Assembly: GCA_023419535.1 (NCBI GenBank)
Contig: JAEZXX010000059.1
Coordinates: 1 to 64,000, forward strand
Direction: 5' to 3'
DNA length: 64,000 nt
From: Pseudomonadota bacterium
GTDB taxonomy: Bacteria > Pseudomonadota > Alphaproteobacteria > Rhizobiales > Rhizobiaceae
The translations under genes were made by a program, and so were the position numbers. Every line of letters begins with the position of its first letter. Positions within the stretch are counted from its first letter, which is position 1. Below, piece after piece: positions 1 to 8,845 of this stretch. A model generated the notes under the pieces. That model made no database searches. It saw only the letters and a list, made by a program, of their open reading frames with translations, and was not told the origin of the DNA.

Positions 1-92
1 GAGCCAGGCCCGCCATGCGGGAGGTGCGGAGGCGGGGAGCTTTGCGGTCCGGCTCTGACATCAGGGCGAACAACCTCTTGAAGGAACGCGGG

Positions 93-1538
93 ATGAACGG
101 AACGTCTGGGAACGAGACGGCGGGCAACGAGATGTGGGGCGGGCGCTTCTCCAGCGGGCCCGACGCCATCATGGAAGCGATCAACGCCTCCATCGACTTC
201 GACAAGCGTCTCTACCGGGAGGACATCGAGGGCTCGCTCGCCCACGCCGCGATGCTCGCGGAAACGGGCATACTCTCTGCGTACGACGCGGCCAAGATAA
301 GGCAGGGGCTGGAGACGATCCTCGCCGACATCGAGGCCGGCCGGTTCGAGTTCCGGCGCGACCGCGAGGACATCCACATGAACGTGGAGGCGCGGCTCGC
401 CGAGCTGATCGGCCCGGCCGCCGGGCGCCTGCACACGGCGCGCTCGCGCAACGACCAGGTGGCGCTCGACTTCCGCCTTCACGTCCGCGGCGCCTTCCGC
501 GACCTCGACCGGGCGCTGCACGCGCTCCAGAGCGCGCTGGTGGACCGGGCGGAGGAGCATGCGGCGACCGTGATGCCGGGCTTCACGCATCTCCAGGCCG
601 CGCAGCCCGTCACCTTCGGCCACCACTGCCTCGCCTATGTCGAGATGGCGGCCCGCGACCGCTCGCGCGTCGCCGATGCCCTGAAGCGCCTCGACGAATG
701 CCCGCTCGGCGCCGCGGCGCTCGCCGGCACGCCCTTCCCGATCGACCGGCACCAGGTCGCGCGGGCGCTCGGCTTCTCCGGCCCGACGCGCAACTCGCTC
801 GACACGGTCTCCGACCGCGACTTCGCGCTCGACTTCCTCGCCACCGCCTCGATCGTCGCGACTCATCTGTCGCGCCTCGCCGAGGAGATCGTGATCTGGT
901 CGACGCCGCAGTTCGACTTCGTGCGCCTGTCGGACTCGTTCTCCACCGGCTCCTCGATCATGCCGCAGAAGAAGAACCCTGACGCGGCCGAGCTCGTGCG
1001 CGCCAAGACCGGCCGGGTGAACGGCGCACTGGTGGCGCTCCTGACGGTCATGAAGGGCCTGCCGCTGAGCTATTCCAAGGACATGCAGGAGGACAAGGAG
1101 CAGGTCTTCGACGCGATCGACAGCCTGGCGCTCGCGCTCGCGGCGATGACCGGCATGGTCCGGGACCTTTCGGTCAACGCGCAGAAGATGCGCGCGGCGG
1201 CGGGCGCCGGCTTCTCCACCGCGACCGACCTCGCCGACTTCCTGGTGCGCGAGGCGGGGCTTCCGTTCCGCGAGGCGCACCACGTGACGGGCCGCGTCGT
1301 GGCGCTCGCCGAAAGCCGCAAGGTCGCGCTGGAGGCCTTGCCGCTGGCGGACCTTCGCGCGGTCGACGAGCGCATCACCGACAAGGTCTTCTCGGTCCTA
1401 TCGGTCGACGCTTCGGTCGCCAGCCGCCGCTCCTTCGGCGGGACGGCGCCGGACAACGTGCGCCGCGAGGCGGCTGTCTGGCGCGATCGCCTCGGCGCCG
1501 ACGCGACGAGGGATGATTTCGCGGACAAAGCGCGCTAG
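93..1538 (+). CDS. argH: argininosuccinate lyase
   Basis: Last step of arginine synthesis: splits argininosuccinate into arginine and fumarate in the cytoplasm, normally as a homotetramer. The 481-residue product begins with the family WGGRF motif, has HTARSRNDQV near residue 115, GFTHLQAAQP near 165 and the fumarase/aspartase-superfamily signature GSSIMPQKKNP near 287. Length is normal. ATG 93 is chosen because AAGGA at 81-85 precedes it at good spacing; an in-frame ATG at 15 would only add unconserved residues. It is followed 40 nt later by a small lipoprotein gene and then lysA, the usual Hyphomicrobiales order. Identification is secure. Confidence 0.97.
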   Translation: MNGTSGNETAGNEMWGGRFSSGPDAIMEAINASIDFDKRLYREDIEGSLAHAAMLAETGILSAYDAAKIRQGLETILADIEAGRFEFRRDREDIHMNVEARLAELIGPAAGRLHTARSRNDQVALDFRLHVRGAFRDLDRALHALQSALVDRAEEHAATVMPGFTHLQAAQPVTFGHHCLAYVEMAARDRSRVADALKRLDECPLGAAALAGTPFPIDRHQVARALGFSGPTRNSLDTVSDRDFALDFLATASIVATHLSRLAEEIVIWSTPQFDFVRLSDSFSTGSSIMPQKKNPDAAELVRAKTGRVNGALVALLTVMKGLPLSYSKDMQEDKEQVFDAIDSLALALAAMTGMVRDLSVNAQKMRAAAGAGFSTATDLADFLVREAGLPFREAHHVTGRVVALAESRKVALEALPLADLRAVDERITDKVFSVLSVDASVASRRSFGGTAPDNVRREAAVWRDRLGADATRDDFADKAR

Positions 1539-1578
1539 ACCCTTCGCCGACGCTTCGAGCCACGGGGACCTGCGATCG

Positions 1579-1839
1579 ATGAGTGGAGTGCGCACGACGA
1601 TTCTCGTCCTCGCCGTGGCGGCGGTGGCCCTGTCGGCCTGCGGCCGGCGCAGCAATCCCGTGCCGCCGGTGGCGGAAGGCCAGCCGGCGCGCCCCGCGGC
1701 CATCGCGCCGGGTTCGCCCGGCCTTGCGAGCGCGCCGCGCATCGCGCCGAGCTCCGACACCAGCGCCTCGCCCACCGAGGTGCAGCGCAACCCGAACGCT
1801 CCGGCACGCCCGTTCGTCCTCGACGGCCTCCTGAACTGA
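1579..1839 (+). CDS. lptM: small LptM-like lipoprotein
   Basis: An 86-residue predicted outer-membrane or periplasmic lipoprotein. It has a short hydrophobic signal and a lipobox LSAC, so the mature protein would start at Cys21, followed by a GRRSNP stretch and a Pro/Ala-rich low-complexity tail. Small lipoproteins at exactly this place between argH and lysA are annotated as LptM/YifL, which in enterobacteria assists maturation of the LPS translocon LptDE. That role is inferred from the family, not from anything specific here. It ends 16 nt before lysA, so the genes are probably co-transcribed. Confidence 0.8.
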   Translation: MSGVRTTILVLAVAAVALSACGRRSNPVPPVAEGQPARPAAIAPGSPGLASAPRIAPSSDTSASPTEVQRNPNAPARPFVLDGLLN

Positions 1840-1855
1840 GTCCCGCCGTAAGCCC

Positions 1856-3121
1856 ATGAACCATTTCCAGTACTGGGACGGCGTCCTCCACGCCGAGGGC
1901 GTCGCGATTCCCTCGATCGCCGAGGCGATCGGGACGCCCTTCTACTGCTATTCGACCGCGACGCTGACGCGCCACTACCGCGTCTTCGCCGACGCCTTCG
2001 CCGACATCGACGCGCTGGTCTGCTACGCCATGAAGGCGAACTCGAACCAGGCCGTCCTGAAGACGCTGGCCGGGCTCGGGGCCGGAGCCGACGTCGTCTC
2101 GGGCGGGGAACTCGCGCGTGCGCTCGCGGCCGGCATCGCGCCCGAGAAGATCATGTTCTCCGGCGTCGGCAAGACGGCGGACGAGATCGACGCCGCGCTC
2201 GCCGCCGGAATCTTCTGCTTCAACGTCGAATCGGAGCCAGAACTCGACGCGATCTCGGCGCGCGCCAGCGCCTGCGGGCGCACCGCCCACGTCTCCTTCC
2301 GGATCAACCCGGACATCGACGCCAGGACCCACGCCAAGATCTCCACCGGCAAGAAGGGCGACAAGTTCGGCATCGCCTTCGCGCGCGCGCCCGAGGTCTA
2401 CGCCCGAGCCGCGACCCTGCCGGGCATCCAGGTCACCGGCATCGACATGCATATCGGCTCGCAGATCACCGATCTGGAGCCCTTCGACCTCGCCTTCGCC
2501 AAGCTCGCCAGGCTCGTGCGCGAACTTCGCGCGGCGGGCCACCGGATCGACCACGTCGATCTCGGCGGCGGGCTCGGCGTGCCCTATCGCTCGGACCTCG
2601 CATCGCCGCCCGAGCCGCCGGCCTATGCAGAGATCGTCAAGCGCCACGTGCGCGACCTCGACTGCCGGATCGTCTTCGAGCCCGGGCGCCTGATCGCGGC
2701 CAATGCGGGCATCCTCGTCTCGCGCGTCATCTACGTGAAGGAGGAGGAGGGCCGGACCTTCGTCATCGTCGACGCGGCGATGAACGATCTGATCCGCCCG
2801 ACGCTCTACGAGGCCTGGCACGACATCCGTCCGGTCGCCGAGCCCGCCCCCGGGGCGGGACGGATCGTCGCGGACGTGGTCGGCCCGGTCTGCGAGAGCG
2901 GAGACTTCCTCGCCAAGGACCGCGAACTGGTCACGCTGAAGGCCGGCGATCTGATCGCCGTCGCCTCGGCCGGCGCCTACGGCGCGGTCCAGTCCGGGAC
3001 CTACAATTCCCGGCCTCTGGTGTCCGAGGTGATGGTGAAGAACGACGCCTTCTTCGCCGTGCGCCCGCGCCAGACGATCGAGGAACTGATCGCGCTCGAC
3101 CGTCTGCCGCCCTGGCTCTGA
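1856..3121 (+). CDS. lysA: diaminopimelate decarboxylase
   Basis: Final step of lysine synthesis: PLP-dependent decarboxylation of meso-diaminopimelate to lysine. The 421-residue protein has the fold-III PLP lysine in CYAMKANSN (about residue 59), HIGSQI near 200, the glycine-rich phosphate loop GGGLGVPY near 240, EPGR near 277 and CESGD near 345, the cysteine segment that completes the active site across the dimer. Length is typical. It continues the argH-lptM unit and is followed after 84 nt by the TIGR02302 membrane protein gene. lysC, the first enzyme of the same pathway, lies elsewhere in this window (57.5 kb). Confidence 0.97.
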   Translation: MNHFQYWDGVLHAEGVAIPSIAEAIGTPFYCYSTATLTRHYRVFADAFADIDALVCYAMKANSNQAVLKTLAGLGAGADVVSGGELARALAAGIAPEKIMFSGVGKTADEIDAALAAGIFCFNVESEPELDAISARASACGRTAHVSFRINPDIDARTHAKISTGKKGDKFGIAFARAPEVYARAATLPGIQVTGIDMHIGSQITDLEPFDLAFAKLARLVRELRAAGHRIDHVDLGGGLGVPYRSDLASPPEPPAYAEIVKRHVRDLDCRIVFEPGRLIAANAGILVSRVIYVKEEEGRTFVIVDAAMNDLIRPTLYEAWHDIRPVAEPAPGAGRIVADVVGPVCESGDFLAKDRELVTLKAGDLIAVASAGAYGAVQSGTYNSRPLVSEVMVKNDAFFAVRPRQTIEELIALDRLPPWL

Positions 3122-3205
3122 GCCGCGCCATCCGCGGCGGCGCCTCGCCTTCGCCGTAAAAACCGGTAAGTTCCAAGGCCCTGACGAGCGGGAGACCCGG
3201 GCGAG

Positions 3206-5722
3206 ATGGCAGGAACGAGCGCGCCCGGAACGCCGGGCCGGACCTTGCGTCTGCGCACGGCCTTCGCGACGGCGGCGACCTCGCTCCTCCTGGAGCGGAT
3301 CTGGCCGCCGATCCTCTTCCTTCTCGGGCTTGCCGCGGTCTTCCTCATCCTCGCCTGGACGGGAGCGTTCGCCGCTCTGCCGGGCTACGGGCGCGTCGCG
3401 CTCCTCGTCCTCCTGGCGCTCGGGCTTCCGGCCATTCTCTGGCGCCATCGACACCTGCGCCTGCCGACGCGGCCCGAGATCGTCGCGCGCATCGAGGCGT
3501 CGAGCCGGCTCGACCATCAGCCGCTGGCCGTCCAGGCGGAACGTCCGCTCGGTCAGGACCCCATGGCGCTGGCCCTCTGGCGCTCGCATCAGCGGCGGAT
3601 GGCGGACCGCCTGCGCCGTCTTCGCGGCGGCGCGCCGAACGGGCGCACCGAGGCGATCGACCCCTACGGACTGCGTGCGCTCCTCGCGCTCGGCCTCGTC
3701 ACCGCCTTCGCCTATTCCTTCGGCCCGGGCGGCGGGCGGATCGCGGATGCGCTCGCACCGGTCGAGGGCACGATGCTGGGGGCCCCGCGCGTGGACGCCT
3801 GGATCACGCCGCCGGGCTACACCGGGCGTCCGCCGATCCTCCTGAACAAGGCCGCACGCAGCCAAGCCGTCCATCAGGTGCCGGAGGGCAGCGTCCTCTC
3901 GGTCCGCCTGTCGGACGCGGGCGGCGCCCGCCTGTCCTTTTCGCCGCGCGGCGGCGGCGAATCGCTCGCCATCGCCCCGGCCGAGGGCGACGCGGCGTCC
4001 GGGGCCGCGGCCTGGGAGGTCGAGCTGGGCACCAGCGGCGCGGTCTCGCTGGAGACGCGGCTTCGAACACTGGGCGAATGGAGCGTCGCGGTCGTACCGG
4101 ACCTCGCCCCGCTGATCGAGTTCGACGGCGAGCCCCAGGCGGCCCGAAACGGCGCGCTGGGGATCGCCTACCGCATCAGCGACGATTACGGCGCGGTTTC
4201 CGGCACGGCCGAGATCGCGGTGCCGGACGCCGCGGCGGGCGCCCGCCCGCTCGTTTCCGCGCCGCAGATTCGCCTGTCCATGCCCCGCCGGGGCCGCGGG
4301 CAGGCGAGCGCGCGCACCAGCATCAACCTCGTCGACAGCCCCTATGCGGGCGCGCAGGTGTCGATGACCCTGACGGCGAGCGACGATGCCGGTCAGACCG
4401 GGCGTTCGGAACCCAGATTCCTGACCCTGCCGGAGCGTCCCTTCGCGAACCCGCTGGCGCGCGCCGTGGTCGAGCAGCGCCGCATCCTCGCGCTCGACGC
4501 CAACCAGGCCCGGCGCGTCGTCCAGATGCTCGACGCGGTGACGCTGCGCGGCGACAGCTTCATCGAGCGGACCGGCGATCTCCTGGCGCTGCGCGTCGCG
4601 CGCTCCTCCATCGCCTCCGCCCGTTCGGACGAGGAGCTGCTCTGGGCGGTCGACTTCCTCTGGGACATCGCGCTCGGGATCGAGGACGGCAATCTCTCGG
4701 TCGCCGAGCGCCGGCTGCGCGACGCGCAGGAGGCCCTGTCCGACGCGCTGGAGGACGGCGCCTCCGAGGAAGAGGTGGCCGGACTGATGGAGGAGCTGCG
4801 CGCCGCCATGCAGGAGTATCTGCAGGCCATGGCCGAGGCGATGCAGAACCGTCCGCCGCAGAACCAGATGCAGATGGGCGAGATGCAGGAGATCCGCCCG
4901 CAGGACCTGGAGCGCATGCTCGACCGGATCGAGGATCTGGCGCGCTCCGGCTCGCCGGACGCCGCCCGCCAGCTTCTGGCCGAGCTGCAGGAGATGATGG
5001 ACAACCTGCCCTCCATGCAGGCGCAGCAGCAGGGCCAGGACGGCGGCGAGCAGAGCCCCGCCCAGCAGCAGATGAACGCGCTCGGCGATATGCTCCAGCG
5101 CCAGCAGGAGCTGATGGACCGCACCTTCGAGCTCGGCCGCGAACAGGCTCGCCGGCAGATGCAGGAGGGCGGCATGCCGCAGGCGCCGGGCGAGGCGCCG
5201 ACGATGAGCCCGCAGGAGATGGAGGAGGCGATGCGCCGTCTTCAGTCCGAACAGGGCGAGCTGCAGCAGCAGCTTCAGGCGATGCAGGACGAGATGGAGG
5301 CGCTCGGCATGGCGCCGGGCGAGGGCCTGCCCGAGGCCGGCGAGGCCATGGGGCAGGCGGAGGGCGCGCTTGGGCAGGGCGACGACGGTCTCGCCGTCGC
5401 CCGGCAGGGCGAGGCCATGGCCGCCCTGCGGCGCGGCGCGCAGGAGATGATGAGCCAGATGCAGGCGCAGGGGCAGGGCAACCAGCCGCAGGGCCAGCAG
5501 GGCATGGGCTACGGCCCGGGCCAGCAGAGTTCGGGCCGCGACCCCCTCGGCCGCGAGCGCCAGCGCCAGGGACAGGATTTCGGCCGGGACGTCGACGTGC
5601 CCGACGAGATCGACGTCCAGCGCGCCCGGCAGATCCTCGACCAGATCCGCCGACGGCTGGGCGACCGCCTCTCGCCGCAGATGGAGCGCGAGTATCTGGA
5701 GCGGCTCCTGCGCACCCCGTGA
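3206..5722 (+). CDS. TIGR02302/DUF4175 family membrane protein
   Basis: Large 838-residue protein of the alphaproteobacterial TIGR02302 (DUF4175) family, function unknown. Two hydrophobic segments lie near residues 30-50 and 53-72 and another near 160-178, followed by a long, presumably periplasmic part. From about residue 520 to 800 the chain is extremely rich in Met, Gln and Glu (repeated QQM, MQEM, QGQ), a probable extended coiled coil. The C-terminus has RARQILDQIRRR. It sits after lysA as in other Hyphomicrobiales. ATG 3206 is the first good start; no strong Shine-Dalgarno sequence is seen. Family assignment is good, function is not known. Confidence 0.85.
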   Translation: MAGTSAPGTPGRTLRLRTAFATAATSLLLERIWPPILFLLGLAAVFLILAWTGAFAALPGYGRVALLVLLALGLPAILWRHRHLRLPTRPEIVARIEASSRLDHQPLAVQAERPLGQDPMALALWRSHQRRMADRLRRLRGGAPNGRTEAIDPYGLRALLALGLVTAFAYSFGPGGGRIADALAPVEGTMLGAPRVDAWITPPGYTGRPPILLNKAARSQAVHQVPEGSVLSVRLSDAGGARLSFSPRGGGESLAIAPAEGDAASGAAAWEVELGTSGAVSLETRLRTLGEWSVAVVPDLAPLIEFDGEPQAARNGALGIAYRISDDYGAVSGTAEIAVPDAAAGARPLVSAPQIRLSMPRRGRGQASARTSINLVDSPYAGAQVSMTLTASDDAGQTGRSEPRFLTLPERPFANPLARAVVEQRRILALDANQARRVVQMLDAVTLRGDSFIERTGDLLALRVARSSIASARSDEELLWAVDFLWDIALGIEDGNLSVAERRLRDAQEALSDALEDGASEEEVAGLMEELRAAMQEYLQAMAEAMQNRPPQNQMQMGEMQEIRPQDLERMLDRIEDLARSGSPDAARQLLAELQEMMDNLPSMQAQQQGQDGGEQSPAQQQMNALGDMLQRQQELMDRTFELGREQARRQMQEGGMPQAPGEAPTMSPQEMEEAMRRLQSEQGELQQQLQAMQDEMEALGMAPGEGLPEAGEAMGQAEGALGQGDDGLAVARQGEAMAALRRGAQEMMSQMQAQGQGNQPQGQQGMGYGPGQQSSGRDPLGRERQRQGQDFGRDVDVPDEIDVQRARQILDQIRRRLGDRLSPQMEREYLERLLRTP

Positions 5723-5771
5723 CACAGGGCCCCGCCTCGCTTACGACCTTTCGCGAACGAGATGGGACATC

Positions 5772-6569
5772 ATGAGCGCGACCGACTGGAACCCGGCCCT
5801 CTACACCCGCTTCGAGGACGAGCGCACGCGGCCCGCGCGCGATCTCCTCGCGCGCTGTTCGTTCGAGGGCAACGAGACGGGGCGGGGCCTGACCATCGCC
5901 GATCTCGGCTGCGGGCCCGGCAACTCGACCGAGCTTCTGGTCCAGCGCTTTCCGCAGGCCGAGATCGTCGGCTACGACCTTTCGCCCGCGATGCTGCAGA
6001 GCGCCGGCGCGCGCGTGCCCGGCGCGCGCTTCGAGACCGCCGACATCGGCGACTGGCGTCCGGGCCGCCGCTTCGACCTCGTCTATTCCAACGCCGCGCT
6101 GCAGTGGGTTCGCGGGCACGGCAGGCTGGTTCCGGCTCTCCTCGACCACGTCGCGCCCGGCGGGCTTCTGGCCGCCCAGATCCCGGACAATCTCGCCGAT
6201 CCGAGCCAGACCGCCATGGCCGAGATCGCGGCCGATCCGCTCTTCGCGCCGTTCCTGTCGGGGGCGGGCGAAGCGCGCGAGCCCATCGCCCCGCTCGTCG
6301 CCTATTACGACTGGCTGGCGGGCGCGGGGGCGAGCGTCGACATCTGGATGACGCACTACCAGCACCCGATGGAGAGCGCGGCCGCGATCACGGACTGGTT
6401 CCGCTCGACGGGGCTGAAGCCTTTCGTCGATCCGCTGCCGGACGATCTGAAGCCGGCGTTCCTGGAGCGCTACACGGCGGCGATGGAGGCCGGCTATCCG
6501 CGCCGCGCCGACGGCGGACGCCTGCTCGGCTTCCCGCGGCTCTTCTTCGTCGCGCGGCGGCCCGCCTGA
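5772..6569 (+). CDS. tam: trans-aconitate 2-methyltransferase
   Basis: SAM-dependent methyltransferase of 265 residues, the size of Tam, which methylates trans-aconitate, a toxic by-product that inhibits aconitase. The N-terminal WNPALYTRFEDERTRPA is characteristic of Tam, followed by the SAM-binding motif DLGCGPGNSTELL near residue 43 and YSNAALQWV near 105. The C-terminal half contains a MTHYQHPM segment also typical of the family. It lies 49 nt after the TIGR02302 gene and ends 4 nt before the convergent cpdR stop codon. A related small-molecule methyltransferase is possible, but the N-terminus favours Tam. Confidence 0.88.
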   Translation: MSATDWNPALYTRFEDERTRPARDLLARCSFEGNETGRGLTIADLGCGPGNSTELLVQRFPQAEIVGYDLSPAMLQSAGARVPGARFETADIGDWRPGRRFDLVYSNAALQWVRGHGRLVPALLDHVAPGGLLAAQIPDNLADPSQTAMAEIAADPLFAPFLSGAGEAREPIAPLVAYYDWLAGAGASVDIWMTHYQHPMESAAAITDWFRSTGLKPFVDPLPDDLKPAFLERYTAAMEAGYPRRADGGRLLGFPRLFFVARRPA

Positions 6570-6573
6570 AAGG

Positions 6574-6975
6574 TCAGCCGTAGCGGCGCAGGGGCTCGGG
6601 CGCGGCCATGGCCGCGGGCACGAGTTCCGCGACGCGGGCGCGCATCTGGGCGATGGTGAAGGGCTTGTTGACGACGCCCGCGACGATGGCGACGAGGTCG
6701 TCCGCCGCCTCGCGCTGCTCGGCATAGCCCGTCATCAGGAGGACGGTGAGGTCCGGGAAGGCGGCATGGACGGCGTGGGCGAGCTCGATGCCCGTCATCG
6801 CCGGCATGCGGATGTCGGACAGGACGAGGTCGTAGTCCCCGTGCGCCGCGACCAGCATCTCCAGCGCCTCGACGCCGTCTTCGGCGACGTCGACCTCGTG
6901 CCCGTCGAGGCGAAGCGCGCGCGCGGTCAGGAGCCGCACGCCGTCATCGTCCTCCGCGACGAGAATCTTCGCCAT
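6574..6975 (-). CDS. cpdR: cell-cycle response regulator CpdR
   Basis: Single-domain receiver protein of 133 residues. The acidic pocket is in AEDDDG, the phosphoacceptor Asp in LVLSDIRMPAMTG, the conserved Thr in LLMTGYAEQRE and the Lys in VNKPF. There is no output domain. In Caulobacter and rhizobia, unphosphorylated CpdR primes ClpXP to degrade cell-cycle regulators and is itself phosphorylated by the CckA-ChpT relay. The start at 6975 is set by an AAAGGTGG Shine-Dalgarno just upstream; an extension further upstream looks unconserved. The upstream gap to hpt (about 200 nt) holds no gene I can support. Confidence 0.92.
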   Translation of the reverse strand: MAKILVAEDDDGVRLLTARALRLDGHEVDVAEDGVEALEMLVAAHGDYDLVLSDIRMPAMTGIELAHAVHAAFPDLTVLLMTGYAEQREAADDLVAIVAGVVNKPFTIAQMRARVAELVPAAMAAPEPLRRYG

Positions 6976-7181
6976 TGGCCACCTTTCACACGGGGCGCAG
7001 AAAGTGCAGTCCGCTCGGTTGCCCGGCCTTCCCGGAACCGGTTCCGGTCCAAGGGCCGATGCTGGAGAGCGCGCGTCCCACCCCGCATGATGCACCCCAA
7101 TCCTTATCCGAGCCTTTCCGCAGAAGGCGGAGCGGTGGCCCGGAGGGGAAAACCGGCGAACAGGGTGAATCGAATGCGTGC

Positions 7182-7718
7182 CTATTCGATCACGCGGCCG
7201 ACGAAGGGCAGTTCGCGGTAGGCGTGACCCACATCCATGCCGTAGCCGACGACGAAATGGTCCGGGCAGGAGAAGCCCACGTGAGTGGCCTCGATCGGCG
7301 CCTTGCGGCGCATCGCCTTGTCGAGGAGGACCGCCACCTCGGCGCGATCCGCGCCGCGCTCCAGCATCAGGTCGCGCGCGAACTTGAGGGTGCGGCCCGA
7401 TTCCAGGATGTCGTCGACGAGAAGCACCTGCCGCCCGCCGACGTCGCTTTCGAGGTCCCGAAGGATGCGCACCGTGCCGCCCTCGGTGCCCGCCCCGTAG
7501 CTCGACAGGGAGATGAACTCGACCTCCGGCGCGACGCCGGCGCCGTGGAGGGCGCGGATGAGGTCGGCGGCGAAGACGAAGGAACCCTTGAGCACCGCGA
7601 CGAGGAGCAGGTCGTCGCGGGCGGTGGCGGCGATCTCGCCGGCGAGGCGCTGCACGACCGCGGCGATCTCGCCGGCCGAATAGAGCGTCTCGATCCTGCG
7701 GCCGCGAACGGTGATCAT
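7182..7718 (-). CDS. hpt: hypoxanthine phosphoribosyltransferase
   Basis: Purine salvage: transfers phosphoribose from PRPP to hypoxanthine (and often guanine). The 178-residue protein has the PRPP-binding signature VLLVDDILESGRTL near residue 100, the LKGSF loop near 45, SSYG near 75 and the base-recognition segment FVVGYGMD near 158. The start at 7718 follows an AAGGAG Shine-Dalgarno; upstream in-frame sequence is low-complexity and not needed. A small hypothetical gene on the same strand ends 52 nt upstream of the start and could share the transcript. Confidence 0.95.
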   Translation of the reverse strand: MITVRGRRIETLYSAGEIAAVVQRLAGEIAATARDDLLLVAVLKGSFVFAADLIRALHGAGVAPEVEFISLSSYGAGTEGGTVRILRDLESDVGGRQVLLVDDILESGRTLKFARDLMLERGADRAEVAVLLDKAMRRKAPIEATHVGFSCPDHFVVGYGMDVGHAYRELPFVGRVIE

Positions 7719-7770
7719 CGGCTTCTCCTTGGGCGCCGGGCTTGCCCTGCGGGAAGTCCGGTCGGGCGCG

Positions 7771-8022
7771 TCAGGAGGTCGGGACCGTCCCCCACGGGGC
7801 CTGTCCGAGCGAGCCGCAGCGCCGGGCGAGGCGAATAGCATCGTCGAGCAGGGATTGATACGGGCGGCCGTCGGCGCGCGCCGAAAGGTCGAGCGCGGCG
7901 AGCGCCGCCTCGCCGCGCAGCTCCCCGCGCGCCGGGTGCGAGCGCGCCACGATCTCGCCCTCGATGACGAGCCCGCGCGGCACGCGGCGCCCGGCGCGGC
8001 CTTCGTCGAAGCGGTCGGTCAT
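7771..8022 (-). CDS. small conserved-looking hypothetical protein
   Basis: An 83-residue soluble protein that I do not recognise. It carries GRRVPRGLVIEGEIVA in the first third and a helical C-terminal part ending near LARRCGSLGQ. The start at 8022 has AAAGGGA eight bases upstream; an upstream extension to 8151 would cross the inverted repeat and lacks a ribosome site. It is divergent from ftsE and lies just upstream of hpt on the same strand. Codon third positions are strongly GC-biased in this frame, which supports coding, but function is unknown. Confidence 0.6.
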   Translation of the reverse strand: MTDRFDEGRAGRRVPRGLVIEGEIVARSHPARGELRGEAALAALDLSARADGRPYQSLLDDAIRLARRCGSLGQAPWGTVPTS

Positions 8023-8091
8023 GCGACGATCCCTTTCGTTTCCCGCCAGTTCAGGAAGGCGTAAGCTCGCAGGGTTAACCAGAGCTTGCCA

Positions 8092-8110
8092 TTCGAAGCT
8101 TACCTTCGAA
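8092..8110. promoter_or_regulatory. inverted repeat in the ftsE divergent intergenic region
   Basis: Perfect 7-bp inverted repeat TTCGAAG-N5-CTTCGAA, between the small hypothetical gene (start 8022) and ftsE (start 8186). An 8-bp palindrome GGTTAACC lies just upstream at 8073-8080. The position suits an operator or an RNA hairpin in the ftsE leader. No regulator is known for it; this is inference. Confidence 0.4.
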
Positions 8111-8185
8111 GCCCCGGGGCCGGCGCGAAAACGACATGATCGCACGCTCATCCACGGGCCGAAACAGGAAAGAGGCGGCGCGGGC

Positions 8186-8845
8186 GTGATACGCTTCGAG
8201 AACGTCGGACTGCGCTACGACATGGGGCCGGAGATCCTGCGGGACCTGACCTTCGAGATCGGCCGCCAGTCCTTCCAGTTCCTGACCGGACCCTCCGGCG
8301 CGGGCAAGACCTCGCTCCTGCGCATGCTGTTCCTAGCGTTGAAGCCGACGCGCGGCCTCATCACGGTCCTCGGGCGCGACGCCTCGTCCCTGTCGCGCAC
8401 CGACCTGCCGGCGATCCGCCGCCGCATCGGCGTCGTCTTCCAGGACTTCCGCCTTCTCGACCACATGACGACCTACGAGAACGTCGCCCTGCCGCTTCGC
8501 GTGCGGGGCCGCGAGGAATCGTCCTACCGGCAGGACGTCGTGGACCTCATCCGCTGGGTCGGGCTCGGCGAGCGGCTGAACGCGCCGCCGGCCGTCCTCT
8601 CGGGCGGCGAGAAGCAGCGCGCGGCGATCGCGCGCGCGCTCATCGACCAGCCCGACATCCTTCTCGCCGACGAACCGACGGGCAACGTGGACCCGCCGCT
8701 CGCCCGCCGCCTCCTGCGCCTCTTCATGGAGCTGAACCGCACCGGAACGGCCGTCGTCATCGCCACGCACGATCTGGCCTTGATGGACCAGGTCGAGGCG
8801 CGCCGCCTTATCCTGGCCGACGGGCGGCTGCAGATCTATGACTGA
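8186..8845 (+). CDS. ftsE: cell division ATP-binding protein FtsE
   Basis: ATPase of the FtsEX complex, which sits at the division septum and controls peptidoglycan hydrolases. The 219-residue ABC protein has Walker A GPSGAGKTSLL near residue 36, Q-loop VVFQDFRLLDH, signature LSGGEKQRAA, Walker B ILLADEPTGN and the switch His in ATHD. The start is a GTG at 8186 preceded by AGGAAAGAGG. It overlaps ftsX by 8 nt, so the two are translationally linked. The length is typical for FtsE, and the following ftsX supports the call over other ABC ATPases. Confidence 0.95.
   Translation: MIRFENVGLRYDMGPEILRDLTFEIGRQSFQFLTGPSGAGKTSLLRMLFLALKPTRGLITVLGRDASSLSRTDLPAIRRRIGVVFQDFRLLDHMTTYENVALPLRVRGREESSYRQDVVDLIRWVGLGERLNAPPAVLSGGEKQRAAIARALIDQPDILLADEPTGNVDPPLARRLLRLFMELNRTGTAVVIATHDLALMDQVEARRLILADGRLQIYD

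Noticed and set aside
1..14. Start of a divergent minus-strand gene at the left edge
   Set aside because: CAT at 14-16 gives only five codons before the edge and no ribosome site precedes it; nothing can be supported.
1535..5725. Very long minus-strand open frame opposite lptM, lysA and the TIGR02302 gene
   Set aside because: It is antisense to recognised genes and has Arg/His/Leu/Gly-rich composition expected from reading the opposite strand of high-GC codons; no domain is recognisable.
6976..7181. tRNA or small RNA between cpdR and hpt
   Set aside because: GC-rich arms near 7128-7160 were examined, but no cloverleaf or T-loop pattern fits.
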